A stretch of 64,000 nt of DNA, from assembly GCF_014297335.1 (NCBI RefSeq), contig NZ_JACOQH010000003.1, forward strand, positions 62,001-126,000. Reading direction: 5' to 3'. The translations under genes and the position numbers were made by a program. Shown in pieces: positions 33,659 to 41,868 of this stretch. A model generated the notes under the pieces. The model was not told the origin of the DNA, made no database searches, and saw only the letters and a program-made list of their open reading frames with translations. Every line of letters begins with the position of its first letter. Within the stretch, counting starts at the first letter, position 1. This DNA is from Roseburia_D yibonii (GTDB lineage: Bacteria; Bacillota; Clostridia; Lachnospirales; Lachnospiraceae).

Positions 33659-34633
33659 CTACTGCCATCTGTCTATTCCAAATTCTTCCACATTCTGTCT
33701 GGTGACCAGTTTTACCGGAACTAAAATGTTCTTTTCGACACTTTTTCCGTCAAGCAGGCGGTAGATCGCATCCGCTGCCCTGCTTCCGATCTCTGTCGGA
33801 AACTGCGCGGCCGTCGCGTCCATCATTCCTTCCTCGATCAGCGCCTTTGCGTCCGGTGAACCGTCCACTCCATAGACCCCGACATGGTCAAGCATCTGAT
33901 TTTCCGCGAGTGCGGCGACTACACCAACGGCAGCCAGATCGTTCAGACAGAAGATGTTGTCAAACGAAACGCCCGCATCGATCGCCTCCTGCAGCCTCGG
34001 CATCGCGATCTCAAGCTGTCCCTCACATTCGATCTGCGCCACAACCTCAATGCCTTCCTTCCCGCTTACCGTATCGAGGAAGCCCTGCACTCTGTCCTGT
34101 CCCGATTTGGTTGTCGTATGCGCCATGACAAGCAGTTTCGTCCCTTCACACTGTGTCAGAAAATACCGCCCGACGATCACGCCCGCATCGTAATTATCGG
34201 AAGTGATCGTGCAGTCCGCGAGTGTATCATCCGAAAGATTGGTGTCCACGACAATGATCCGTATTCCCTGCTCTTTCGCCTGTCCGAGCACATCTGAAAG
34301 GCTTTCCAGATCCACCGGTGTCACGACAAGCACATCGATCCCCAGATCCATCATTTCCTTGATCTGCTCGATCTGACGGTCGGCATCCAGCGCAGGATCT
34401 CTTAACACCACCTGGTCTCCTTCCGCCTCCACGCGCGCGCTTATCTCCTCACTCACGATCTTATAGAACTCATTGTTCATGGTCATGTAACTCATACCGA
34501 TCAGGTGGGAATTTCTCTTCTGATTCCTCGAATAATCGTTTTTTGCACAAAAACTAAACAGCATGACCCCGATGACGATCGCATCCACCAGAAGGATCAT
34601 GCCCCAAAACATCCGCTTATGCTTACCGTTCAT
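33659..34633 (-). CDS. RbsB/YtfQ-like sugar-binding protein with membrane anchor
   Basis: A 324-residue periplasmic-binding type 1 protein. An uncleaved or lipoprotein-less hydrophobic segment (MILLVDAIVIGVMLFSFCAK, residues 12-31) anchors it. Typical elements follow: SHLIGMSYMTMNNEFYKI, IDVLVVTPVDLESL, RIIVVDTNLSDD, CLNDLAAVGVVAAL and GVYGVDGSPDA, as in ribose/galactose-binding proteins. First gene of the sensory operon, 14 bases upstream of the kinase start. In related Clostridia such proteins feed sugar information to two-component systems. Confidence 0.85.
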   Translation of the reverse strand: MNGKHKRMFWGMILLVDAIVIGVMLFSFCAKNDYSRNQKRNSHLIGMSYMTMNNEFYKIVSEEISARVEAEGDQVVLRDPALDADRQIEQIKEMMDLGIDVLVVTPVDLESLSDVLGQAKEQGIRIIVVDTNLSDDTLADCTITSDNYDAGVIVGRYFLTQCEGTKLLVMAHTTTKSGQDRVQGFLDTVSGKEGIEVVAQIECEGQLEIAMPRLQEAIDAGVSFDNIFCLNDLAAVGVVAALAENQMLDHVGVYGVDGSPDAKALIEEGMMDATAAQFPTEIGSRAADAIYRLLDGKSVEKNILVPVKLVTRQNVEEFGIDRWQ

Positions 34634-35010
34634 GCTTCTCTTTCCCCATACTTTTCTTTTCCGTTCTTATAGACAGATTTTAACATGATTTTACAAAGGA
34701 TTCAACTGCGGGGTGAGCGGAGAGGGCTATATTACAAAAGACTTTTTTATCTTAGAATTCTATAAGAGTTGCTGGCAATATGAAATACGTTTCATCTTTA
34801 TAACATTACATTTAACTTCCAAAATCACTACTTGCATCTCCAGTAACTCATACTGCCACTGGAACCAAAAGGAAGTTGTGGTGCTAGAATATAAATAGTA
34901 CAAGCCAAAATGAGAAATTCCAAATACACATAAGCATGGTACAATAGAAACATGCTGAAGGAGGATCTCATATGGCAACACAACAGCTATGGAGATATGC
35001 TTAAATGGCT
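34634..35010. other. Intergenic region between sensory operon and CRISPR array
   Basis: This 377-base AT-rich stretch should hold the promoter of the sensory operon near 34640-34700, but I see no convincing -35/-10 pair. The rest is featureless except for the small initiation signal at 34940-35004. Long ORFs on both strands here have no coding character. Confidence 0.5.
34940..35004 (+). other. Strong translation start on a 10-codon ORF facing the array
   Basis: A -10-like TACAAT (34940-34945), an ideal SD AAGGAGGA (34958-34965) and ATG at 34972 open the short frame MATQQLWRYA, which stops at 35004, six bases before the leader-distal CRISPR repeat. AGCATG/CATGCT repeats flank the -10 box. 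It looks like the 5' end of a gene cut away at the array border, or a promoter that would read antisense into the array. I do not recognise the peptide. Confidence 0.45.
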
Positions 35011-36237
35011 ATTTCAATCCACGCTCCCACAAGGGGAGCGACATACCGCATATTGATTTGGCGGCTCAAACTGCATATTTCAATCCACGCTCCCACAAGG
35101 GGAGCGACCCATCTTACGGAGCTTCTTGATCCGTTTACTGTCATTTCAATCCACGCTCCCACAAGGGGAGCGACTGTGTCGTACATTGCGGCGCGGAAGC
35201 GTTTTGGAATTTCAATCCACGCTCCCACAAGGGGAGCGACTTTCGCCGCTTTCTATTTTTTCATGGTATTCCAGCAAATTTCAATCCACGCTCCCACAAG
35301 GGGAGCGACCAAACAATCACCGCCTTATACCGTAATTCATAATAATTTCAATCCACGCTCCCACAAGGGGACGACCCGGCAATTCTTCCAACGTTTTAAC
35401 GTCACGGTTATTTCAATCCACGCTCCCACAAGGGGAGCGACGTTGACATATCATCAACAATAGTTCCGTCTTTAAATTTCAATCCACGCTCCCACAAGGG
35501 GAGCGACTCATCTTTTATTTTTCGCGCGTTTTTTTCCGGTACATTTCAATCCACGCTCCCACAAGGGGAGCGACGATAATTCAAAAGTTTCTTTGCACTT
35601 TCCTCCGATTTCAATCCACGCTCCCACAAGGGGAGCGACCTATGCGGGGCTGGCGAGGCGCACAAAATCACTTATTTCAATCCACGCTCCCACAAGGGGA
35701 GCGACGTTGATACCTATACTATGGCTTCCATGTGGCTTATTTCAATCCACGCTCCCACAAGGGGAGCGACTCGCCATTGCCATAAAAACCTTTAATACAA
35801 TTAATTTCAATCCACGCTCCCACAAGGGGAGCGACCCAGACATTGCAGCGACTCCCTGTTCATATTTTTATTTCAATCCACGCTCCCACAAGGGGAGCGA
35901 CCCGAGGCATCCGATACATGCATCTGCAACAGGAGATTTCAATCCACGCTCCCACAAGGGGAGCGACGCATAATCCGACATAACACGCGGGTATTTTAAC
36001 TTATTTCAATCCACGCTCCCACAAGGGGAGCGACCTTTATCAATTCAATTTAAAAATATCATAAATATATATTTCAATCCACGCTCCCACAAGGGGAGCG
36101 ACATGCAAAGGGCTACCGGACAAAGTACGGCGCATGATTTCAATCCACGCTCCCACAAGGGGAGCGACGCGCGCGGCGGGCTATGTTGACCATTCCAAAG
36201 CTGATATTTCAATCCACGCTCCCACAAGGGGAGCGAC
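35011..36237 (-). CRISPR. Type I-C CRISPR array, 19 repeats and 18 spacers
   Basis: Nineteen 32-bp repeats start at 35011, 35077, 35143, 35209, 35278, 35345, 35410, 35476, 35543, 35608, 35674, 35739, 35804, 35870, 35936, 36003, 36071, 36137 and 36206. Read on the minus strand a repeat opens GTCGCTCCCC, forms a CGCTCCC/GGGAGCG stem and ends ATTGAAAT, the I-C handle class. Spacers are 33-37 bases and all differ. The repeat at 35345 lacks one G (31 bp); the others are identical. The leader and cas genes are at the right end, so new spacers enter near 36206. The leader-distal repeat is not degenerate. Confidence 0.99.
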
Positions 36238-36416
36238 AGCAATATCTCACAAAAAAATCTTTTTATCCAGTGAAATATTATAAAAATATCCAAATTCGTT
36301 CTAAAAATCTTTCGCTCTTTCATCTTTTCAAAACAAATTCGAACTTTTTTGTTCATTATTTTTGGTGCGAATCTTCCGGCCGTTTTATGTGCACTATACA
36401 CTCGCACCAACCGCTT
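36238..36416 (-). promoter_or_regulatory. CRISPR leader
   Basis: A 179-base AT-rich, non-coding stretch separates cas2 from the first repeat. Read on the minus strand it runs into the array and should hold the pre-crRNA promoter and adaptation signals. No clear consensus promoter was picked out. It holds runs such as AAAAAAGTTCG and a GGTGCGAGTG/CGCACC-like dyad at its cas2-proximal end. Confidence 0.8.
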
Positions 36417-36707
36417 TCATAAAATTAGAGTTTGATCAGCTGCAATTCCTCTGTCTACTCCAATATGTTCCACTTTCGTCTGATATTTATTTCCCAGATA
36501 GTATAACCGCAAGCTGTCTACATCTTCATCTATAATATCACTTAACAGCGATTTCAACATCACGCATTGCGCCTGATCCAAAATACATTCAAACACGGAA
36601 TTCTGCACACGCCTTCCATAATTTTCACATTGTTTTGCTACTTTTCTTAATCGTGTTCTCCCTGCAGAACTTTCCGTATTTACATCATAGGTAATCAGCA
36701 CCAACAC
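36417..36707 (-). CDS. cas2: CRISPR-associated endonuclease Cas2
   Basis: A 96-residue Cas2, the usual I-C length. It starts LVLITYDVNTESSAGRTRLR, with the conserved Asp of beta-1 (YDV), and ends LYYLGNKYQTKVEHIGV. Cas2 forms the core of the Cas1-Cas2 spacer integrase. I chose GTG 36707, which has SD GAGGTGA 5 bases upstream; a longer frame would overlap cas1. It is the last cas gene, next to the leader. Confidence 0.95.
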   Translation of the reverse strand: MLVLITYDVNTESSAGRTRLRKVAKQCENYGRRVQNSVFECILDQAQCVMLKSLLSDIIDEDVDSLRLYYLGNKYQTKVEHIGVDRGIAADQTLIL

Positions 36708-36717
36708 AATAATCACC

Positions 36718-37749
36718 TCATTTCCAAAGAAATACCGGGTAGCCATCCAGATCTCCACGCAGATATCGGGCTAGGAGCATCGCCTGAACATATGGCACCA
36801 TTCCCCATTCTATTTTCTCTTTCAAAAACGGGTGTGTGATTATTTCTTTTTTCTTATTCTGCCACTCTGTCAATAATTTCCTTCTCAGATCATCATCCAT
36901 CAGAACAGCTCCATTTTCTTTTCTCGTAAAATTTTTCTTATTTACAATTTTTTTATTAATTAGTGACAACACAAATCGATCCGCATAAACTGCTCGAAAT
37001 TCTTCTATTAAATCCAACGCAAGCGACACTCTTCCCGGACGATCTGTATGTAAATATCCAACATACGGATCCAATCCTACAACTTCCAATGCCGCAGCAA
37101 TCTGGTTTGTCAACATTGTATACACAAAGGAAAGCATCGCATTCACATTATCAAGTGGTGGTCTTTTATTTCTTCCCTGAAAGGCAAAATCCTTTTTTTG
37201 CTGCAAGATCAACTCATTAAAAACGCCAAAGTAAATGCTTGCAGCTTCTCCTTCATATCCTCTGAGCTGATCTTTTGATTCAGCATTCTGTATAAGCTCC
37301 AAAGAAGACTTCAACTGTAATGAAGCATTTTTTACACAATCCACATCGATCTGCATTCCATGATCCCGTATCGCCCGCTCTAAAACCCATCTTGCATTAT
37401 AAACTTTTCCAGAAATGCAGTTTTTTGCGATCTCCAGACCGATTACTTCGTCTTTGCAACTCCTATACTGCTGCTCACGCAAAACAACATTTCCCTTGAC
37501 CTTTCCTGTAACACGAGCCAAGAATTTTCCCTGTGGTGTCAGATAACAAAGCGAAATATTTCTTTCCGCGCATGCTCCCATAAGTGCGGGGCTTGTTCCT
37601 CGATACCCAAACGAAACGATTCCTTCCAGGTTATGCAATGGCAGACGTCCGACTTCTTTTTGCTCGTCATAAACAACGATATTTTCTCCATCCAGCCCCA
37701 GATAACTATTCTCGGATGTAACATATAGTGTGTTTAATAACTTTTTCAT
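36718..37749 (-). CDS. cas1: CRISPR-associated integrase Cas1
   Basis: A 343-residue type I-C Cas1. N-terminal beta domain TLYVTSENSYLGLDGENIVV, then the helical catalytic domain with RGYEGEAASIYFGVFNELI (metal-binding Glu in YEGEAA), VGLDPYVGYLHTDRPGRVSL (catalytic His) and SLALDLIEEFR (Asp/Glu). All expected catalytic residues are present, so spacer acquisition should be active. It overlaps cas4 by 4 bases and precedes cas2. Confidence 0.97.
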   Translation of the reverse strand: MKKLLNTLYVTSENSYLGLDGENIVVYDEQKEVGRLPLHNLEGIVSFGYRGTSPALMGACAERNISLCYLTPQGKFLARVTGKVKGNVVLREQQYRSCKDEVIGLEIAKNCISGKVYNARWVLERAIRDHGMQIDVDCVKNASLQLKSSLELIQNAESKDQLRGYEGEAASIYFGVFNELILQQKKDFAFQGRNKRPPLDNVNAMLSFVYTMLTNQIAAALEVVGLDPYVGYLHTDRPGRVSLALDLIEEFRAVYADRFVLSLINKKIVNKKNFTRKENGAVLMDDDLRRKLLTEWQNKKKEIITHPFLKEKIEWGMVPYVQAMLLARYLRGDLDGYPVFLWK

Positions 37750-38411
37750 TCCGCATCCTCCTTCAGCTTCTGCGCCATATAATTTTTAACCGAAATCGTC
37801 TTTTCCAGACCCGGAATGCAAATATCTTTCAAAGAACATGCATTACACGCCTTACTTCGTTTTACTTTTGGTGTATAATTTCGCTTGTAATACTGATGCA
37901 TTTCCTGAAACATCTGCTTTACTTCCTCACGTAATTCCAGCGAAATCATCACTTGTTCCCTTCTTTTGGTCTCCCCGTAAAAAATAGCCCCTTCCTGTAT
38001 TTTGGTAGAAAACATTTCCTCGAGGCACATTGCCTGCGCCGCCAGTTGTAATTTATCCTCCTCTGCTTCTTTTGGTTTTCCCTTCTTATACTCGACCGGA
38101 TATACCGAGTACAACCCACGATGTCCGAACAATGAAATTCCATCCTCACATTTATGGAATTCCACAATATCACATTCTCCGCTGACTCCAAGTTCCCTTG
38201 ATGAAACAGGAAGTGCCCGGGCAATGATTATATCTTTTCTTTTTTCCGTAAGATAAGGGTCATGGGCTTTTTTATGCATCAGTTCCCCCACTACTGTATG
38301 TACATTCTCTGCCCATTGCTGCTCAACATGAATCAATGCCCATTGTCTCCTGCAAAATTTAAAATGTTGTATCCCCGATATCATTAAATACTCTTCTTCC
38401 GCGTATTCCAT
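37746..38411 (-). CDS. cas4: CRISPR-associated exonuclease Cas4
   Basis: A 221-residue Cas4 of the I-C type. It shows the N-terminal FKFCRRQWALIHVEQQW (first Cys ligand), the RecB-like nuclease centre GECDIVEFH and YPVEYKKGKPKEAEEDKLQLAAQAMCLEE, and the C-terminal cluster SKACNACSLKDICIPGL giving three more Cys for the 4Fe-4S site. Cas4 trims prespacers and helps choose the PAM with Cas1-Cas2. It is a separate gene, overlapping both cas7 and cas1. Confidence 0.95.
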   Translation of the reverse strand: MEYAEEEYLMISGIQHFKFCRRQWALIHVEQQWAENVHTVVGELMHKKAHDPYLTEKRKDIIIARALPVSSRELGVSGECDIVEFHKCEDGISLFGHRGLYSVYPVEYKKGKPKEAEEDKLQLAAQAMCLEEMFSTKIQEGAIFYGETKRREQVMISLELREEVKQMFQEMHQYYKRNYTPKVKRSKACNACSLKDICIPGLEKTISVKNYMAQKLKEDAE

Positions 38412-39322
38412 TAAATCATCCTTTTCACTTCAATCGAATCTGGAATCTCATTTTCATGTATCTGAACGGTATAATCCTGATATTTTCTTGGATACTCAAT
38501 ATCGTCCTTTTTCTTTACTTCTACAGCATCAAATAATTTGTATGCCGGGCAATCTCCCAATTCTTTGCTGTGTTTAAATACAATCAATTCACGAACCGCC
38601 ATTTTTCCTCTTGCCGCTGAATGATCATTTTCAAACATATTAATAATTGCATCCCACAAAAGTTCCAGATCTTTCTCAGAAAAACCGGTAACTTTTCTTG
38701 CCAGATTTGCAGAAATATAACCTTCTACACGATATAAACCGTATGGAACAATATTTTTTCTTCCCATTTCCGTACTTTTATTTTCTGCATCTTTCTCTGT
38801 TGTGATAGCAACTCTGGTAATTGTTACTTCCTGACTGATAATCGGATCAATACTTCTCGCAAACCCAATCTGGACTGGTCCCCTGACCTGTCCACAATTT
38901 AAAGACGCCTTCACAAAAGTTGTCATAACAGCACCAAACGTACGAATGTCATAAAAATTCTCACACATATAATCTCTTAATTTGATATCCACATTCGGAT
39001 CTGTTTTTTTCAGCTTTTTCAGTGCTTCTGTTACCTTTTTATCATCTGTCTCTTCAATTCCAAGACTTTCACACGCCGTGCGGTCACTTCGATTCAGCGG
39101 TACATCCTCTTTGATATAAATTTTATATCCTTTTTCATCTTCCTTAACCGTTTCAATATAATTGCGGATCTTGCGTTTCAGGCACACATCGGTAACCAGT
39201 CCAAGTCCGCTTTCCGGGTCGATTCTTGGCATATTGCCTGCATCCGGATCACCATTCGGATTTCCATTCTCCACATCAAATAATACAACAAATTCATACC
39301 GATTTTTAATTACCTCTTCCAT
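38411..39322 (-). CDS. cas7: Cascade backbone subunit Cas7 (Csd2)
   Basis: A 303-residue Csd2/Cas7c. The signature VVLFDVENGNPNGDPDAGNMPRID (read in two parts, residues 13-36) is the start of the family's RRM core; later segments RTFGAVMTTFVKASLNCGQVRGPVQI and KGKMAVRELIVF-like strands fit. Seven copies coat the crRNA spacer in I-C Cascade. One base separates it from cas8c, and it shares a base with cas4. Confidence 0.97.
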   Translation of the reverse strand: MEEVIKNRYEFVVLFDVENGNPNGDPDAGNMPRIDPESGLGLVTDVCLKRKIRNYIETVKEDEKGYKIYIKEDVPLNRSDRTACESLGIEETDDKKVTEALKKLKKTDPNVDIKLRDYMCENFYDIRTFGAVMTTFVKASLNCGQVRGPVQIGFARSIDPIISQEVTITRVAITTEKDAENKSTEMGRKNIVPYGLYRVEGYISANLARKVTGFSEKDLELLWDAIINMFENDHSAARGKMAVRELIVFKHSKELGDCPAYKLFDAVEVKKKDDIEYPRKYQDYTVQIHENEIPDSIEVKRMI

Positions 39323-39709
39323 CTACTTGTCCTCCTTTTTTTCATACTTTTTCTGTATCTGATGATAATAACCTAGCATAAATTTCCCCTGTTCTTCCAG
39401 CGATAAGCGCCGCGGGAAACCTTCTGTTTCCTCTGTCATATCCAGCTTTTCCATTAATGTTGTAACTAAGCATTCATACTCAAACTTCTTTCTCAATGAA
39501 TTACGTTCTAATTTCTTTATATGACTATTTTTCAATTTTAATAGTGTCGGAAAGATCAAAGCCGGTGCTGTACACGCAGAATTAAAATAACGATCCCGAA
39601 TGGTTGTATTAATATTCTGATCTGCCGCATCTTTCTGAACAAATTCTAGTACTGCAAACAGTCTCCCCAACACATAAGCTGGATCTTTACACTCCTCATT
39701 TAATCCCAT
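39323..39709 (-). CDS. cas11c: Small Cascade subunit Cas11c from an internal start in cas8c
   Basis: In-frame ATG at 39709 within cas8c (residue 456) is preceded by a near-ideal SD, GAAGGAG (39718-39724), 8 bases away. It would yield a 128-residue helical protein beginning MGLNEECKDPAYVLG. In studied I-C systems Cas11c is translated from just such an internal site in cas8c and lines the belly of Cascade. Length and position agree closely. Confidence 0.82.
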   Translation of the reverse strand: MGLNEECKDPAYVLGRLFAVLEFVQKDAADQNINTTIRDRYFNSACTAPALIFPTLLKLKNSHIKKLERNSLRKKFEYECLVTTLMEKLDMTEETEGFPRRLSLEEQGKFMLGYYHQIQKKYEKKEDK

Positions 39710-41074
39710 ATAATATTCTCCTTCTTTCCATTTATAATTTTGTATTAAAAATGCTTTAATAATTGCCGCTCTTCCACAGGTAACCTTTCCCTGTTCCGCA
39801 CGGATACGAATCAATGTGTCCGTATATAAACTTGCCGGATACCGGTCATCTGACAGCACCGCTTTTAACACCATTGCCGCCATATTGGGAACCGGCGATT
39901 TGTCTTTTGACTTCTGATTTACCGTCTCCATCAACATTGGCCGGATGCCAAGATACGCTCTGTTCTCCCAGGAAGGTCTTACTATTTCCATCCGAGAATA
40001 ATGGTTTTCTATATTTTTCAAAATATTGCCAAACGAATTTTGATAAAAAAAGCGAACTGACAGTCTAGCCGCATTGGGTGCCAGACAAAGAATATAAAAT
40101 TTCTGATTCATATCCAGATTGATATCTTCCAGATCCACCCATATTCCTCTTTTCAGATTTTCAAATACTTTCCTTATCTGTTCCTGATTATCCGGCTGCG
40201 GATCTAACGATGAAAAAAATATTCTCTGATACTCCTGTTCCCCGGATTCTGCCCAGAATACAACCATGGAATCCCACATCGGGAAACGATACTCTCTTTG
40301 ATTTAAAAGATAATTTAAAGCTGTTGTATATGCAAATTCCGCATATTGCCCAACCGGCGCATTATAACTTTGTTCTTTTCCATATGATTCAAACGCCGGT
40401 GCGTTAAATGAAACCAACGCTGCCCCGCTTGACTGTGCTCCCGGAACTCCTTTGATTCCTCTATGGATACGGGCAATTTTTGTTTTCTGTCCAGTCACCA
40501 GACAGGTTCCGACCTGACCTTCTTCTTTCTGCTCCTGTTGTTTTTCCCATATCCTCTTTATCTGTTCATCATCCTGCGCATAATGACCTCCCATACCGAA
40601 GATCAGATTTCCACCGTCATTTAATTCCTCCCAATGCTCTTTAACAACGGGATTTTCCTGCGCCGTTTCCGGATTCCAGTGTTCAAAATACCTGCATATC
40701 GCTTTTGCCATCATACTTTCTGAATCTTTTAGAATCGACAAATGCCTCGCTTTTGCTGCCTGAAAACATTCTATTACCCTTTGACCCGTTCCGTCTGCAT
40801 CAATTCCCAAAAAGTATTTTGCATTATCGCACAAAAAATTGGCTGACACACCGGATGACCTTGTAACCATCTCCGGTACACAAATCGTTTCTGAAACCCA
40901 TACTTTTTTCTTTCCGCGTTCTTCTTCCCGCTTTAATGGAATGATTTCCTTTATTGTTCCATCTTCTTTCAGATCAATCAGATAAGAAACTTTTGCATGA
41001 CACCAACCCGGTTTTGATACCTTATCCTGTCCGGCAAGGTTTTCATAGTGCTGCACCAACGCTTGTAGAATCAT
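39323..41074 (-). CDS. cas8c: Cascade large subunit Cas8c (Csd1)
   Basis: A 583-residue Csd1/Cas8c, the PAM-reading large subunit of type I-C Cascade. N-terminal LVQHYENLAGQDKVSKPGWC and CLVTGQKTKIARIHRGIKGVPGAQSSGAALVSFN (in pieces) are family hallmarks; DPAYVLGRLFAVLEFVQKDA and SLEEQGKFMLGYYHQ mark the helical C-terminus. That C-terminal part also appears to be made separately as Cas11c from an internal start. It overlaps cas5c by 4 bases. Confidence 0.96.
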   Translation of the reverse strand: MILQALVQHYENLAGQDKVSKPGWCHAKVSYLIDLKEDGTIKEIIPLKREEERGKKKVWVSETICVPEMVTRSSGVSANFLCDNAKYFLGIDADGTGQRVIECFQAAKARHLSILKDSESMMAKAICRYFEHWNPETAQENPVVKEHWEELNDGGNLIFGMGGHYAQDDEQIKRIWEKQQEQKEEGQVGTCLVTGQKTKIARIHRGIKGVPGAQSSGAALVSFNAPAFESYGKEQSYNAPVGQYAEFAYTTALNYLLNQREYRFPMWDSMVVFWAESGEQEYQRIFFSSLDPQPDNQEQIRKVFENLKRGIWVDLEDINLDMNQKFYILCLAPNAARLSVRFFYQNSFGNILKNIENHYSRMEIVRPSWENRAYLGIRPMLMETVNQKSKDKSPVPNMAAMVLKAVLSDDRYPASLYTDTLIRIRAEQGKVTCGRAAIIKAFLIQNYKWKEGEYYMGLNEECKDPAYVLGRLFAVLEFVQKDAADQNINTTIRDRYFNSACTAPALIFPTLLKLKNSHIKKLERNSLRKKFEYECLVTTLMEKLDMTEETEGFPRRLSLEEQGKFMLGYYHQIQKKYEKKEDK

Positions 41075-41733
41075 CGAATCACCTCACAATCCCGCAGATC
41101 CAATATCCCTCTTTTCATCACAGCCCGGAAAAACATCGGCTGTATATTATTTTTGTCACTGTAATCCATATCGTATAACATGAAACCCAGATCTCTTTCC
41201 GGCACTTCGTCATATATTGTATGGATTTCTTCCTCCTCACACAGACAAAAATGTGCCGGAAATTCCCTGCATCCAAAATATGGCATGTGGTAACATTCCC
41301 CTCTTTTTAAGCGTCGCATCATAATATCTTTAAATTTTCCCGGATTGTCCGATGCATTTGCCTGATCTGTCATTTCGAAATGTGCCTCTATCACATACGC
41401 GACATCACACAAAAGCAGCGATGCCCTTTGCACAATCTCCTCTTTTGTACTAATATAAAGTGGCTTATCGGCTCCGTTATATGCCTGTAATACATTACTG
41501 GCAGATACTTTACTTTTTACCTCATTGCGCCGGACACTCGTAAAGCGGATCGGATTTTGTACATAAATCCTGTCAATCACCCAGCGCAACCCCGGATGCC
41601 AGTAAATTGCTTCCAGAATTCCCCTTGCTGCGGAAGGCGTCATCACATCATATGAACATCGTTCAACTTTCATTTCCGGCCGCGAAAACAAGGCATAGTC
41701 TCCCCACACCTTAACTTTCACTCCCATTCCCAT
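41071..41733 (-). CDS. cas5c: Cas5c, crRNA-processing subunit
   Basis: A 220-residue Cas5d/Cas5c. VKVWGDYALFSRPEMKVERC and MTPSAARGILEAIYWHPGLR (near residues 7-55) are the conserved RAMP core, followed by the family's SVRRNEVKSKVS. In type I-C this protein replaces Cas6, cutting the repeat hairpin and keeping the 5' handle of the crRNA. It begins directly after the stop of a small ORF (TAAATG) and overlaps cas8c. Confidence 0.95.
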   Translation of the reverse strand: MGMGVKVKVWGDYALFSRPEMKVERCSYDVMTPSAARGILEAIYWHPGLRWVIDRIYVQNPIRFTSVRRNEVKSKVSASNVLQAYNGADKPLYISTKEEIVQRASLLLCDVAYVIEAHFEMTDQANASDNPGKFKDIMMRRLKRGECYHMPYFGCREFPAHFCLCEEEEIHTIYDEVPERDLGFMLYDMDYSDKNNIQPMFFRAVMKRGILDLRDCEVIR

Positions 41734-41802
41734 TTATAGCACCTCTCCTTTCTCATAACACGCTGCAATATAATCTCTTGGTTGATAAATTGAATGCCTC
41801 AT
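41734..41802 (-). CDS. Small ORF between cas3 and cas5c
   Basis: A 22-codon ORF starting MRHSIYQPRDYIA and ending EKGEVL. It has SD AAGGAG 7 bases before the ATG, and its stop abuts the cas5c ATG. An in-frame ATG at 41832 would lengthen it to 32 codons. Its last codons also carry the cas5c SD (AAAGGAG), so it may simply couple translation; it may instead be a small protein. I recognise no homologue. Confidence 0.55.
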   Translation of the reverse strand: MRHSIYQPRDYIAACYEKGEVL

Positions 41803-41868
41803 AAAAAATCTCCTTACCATTTGTTTTTTCATATACACCCTCACTTTCTTCACACCGCTGCTATCTTT

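Noticed and set aside
34760..34981. A 73-codon minus-strand ORF between the array and the sensory operon
   Set aside because: Low-complexity composition, no SD and no similarity to known proteins; the region looks like AT-rich spacer.
35005..36422. Long plus- and minus-strand ORFs across the CRISPR array with repeated peptide motifs
   Set aside because: They are the translated repeats (open by chance because a 32-bp repeat plus spacer keeps frame for a few units); no RBS or coding character.
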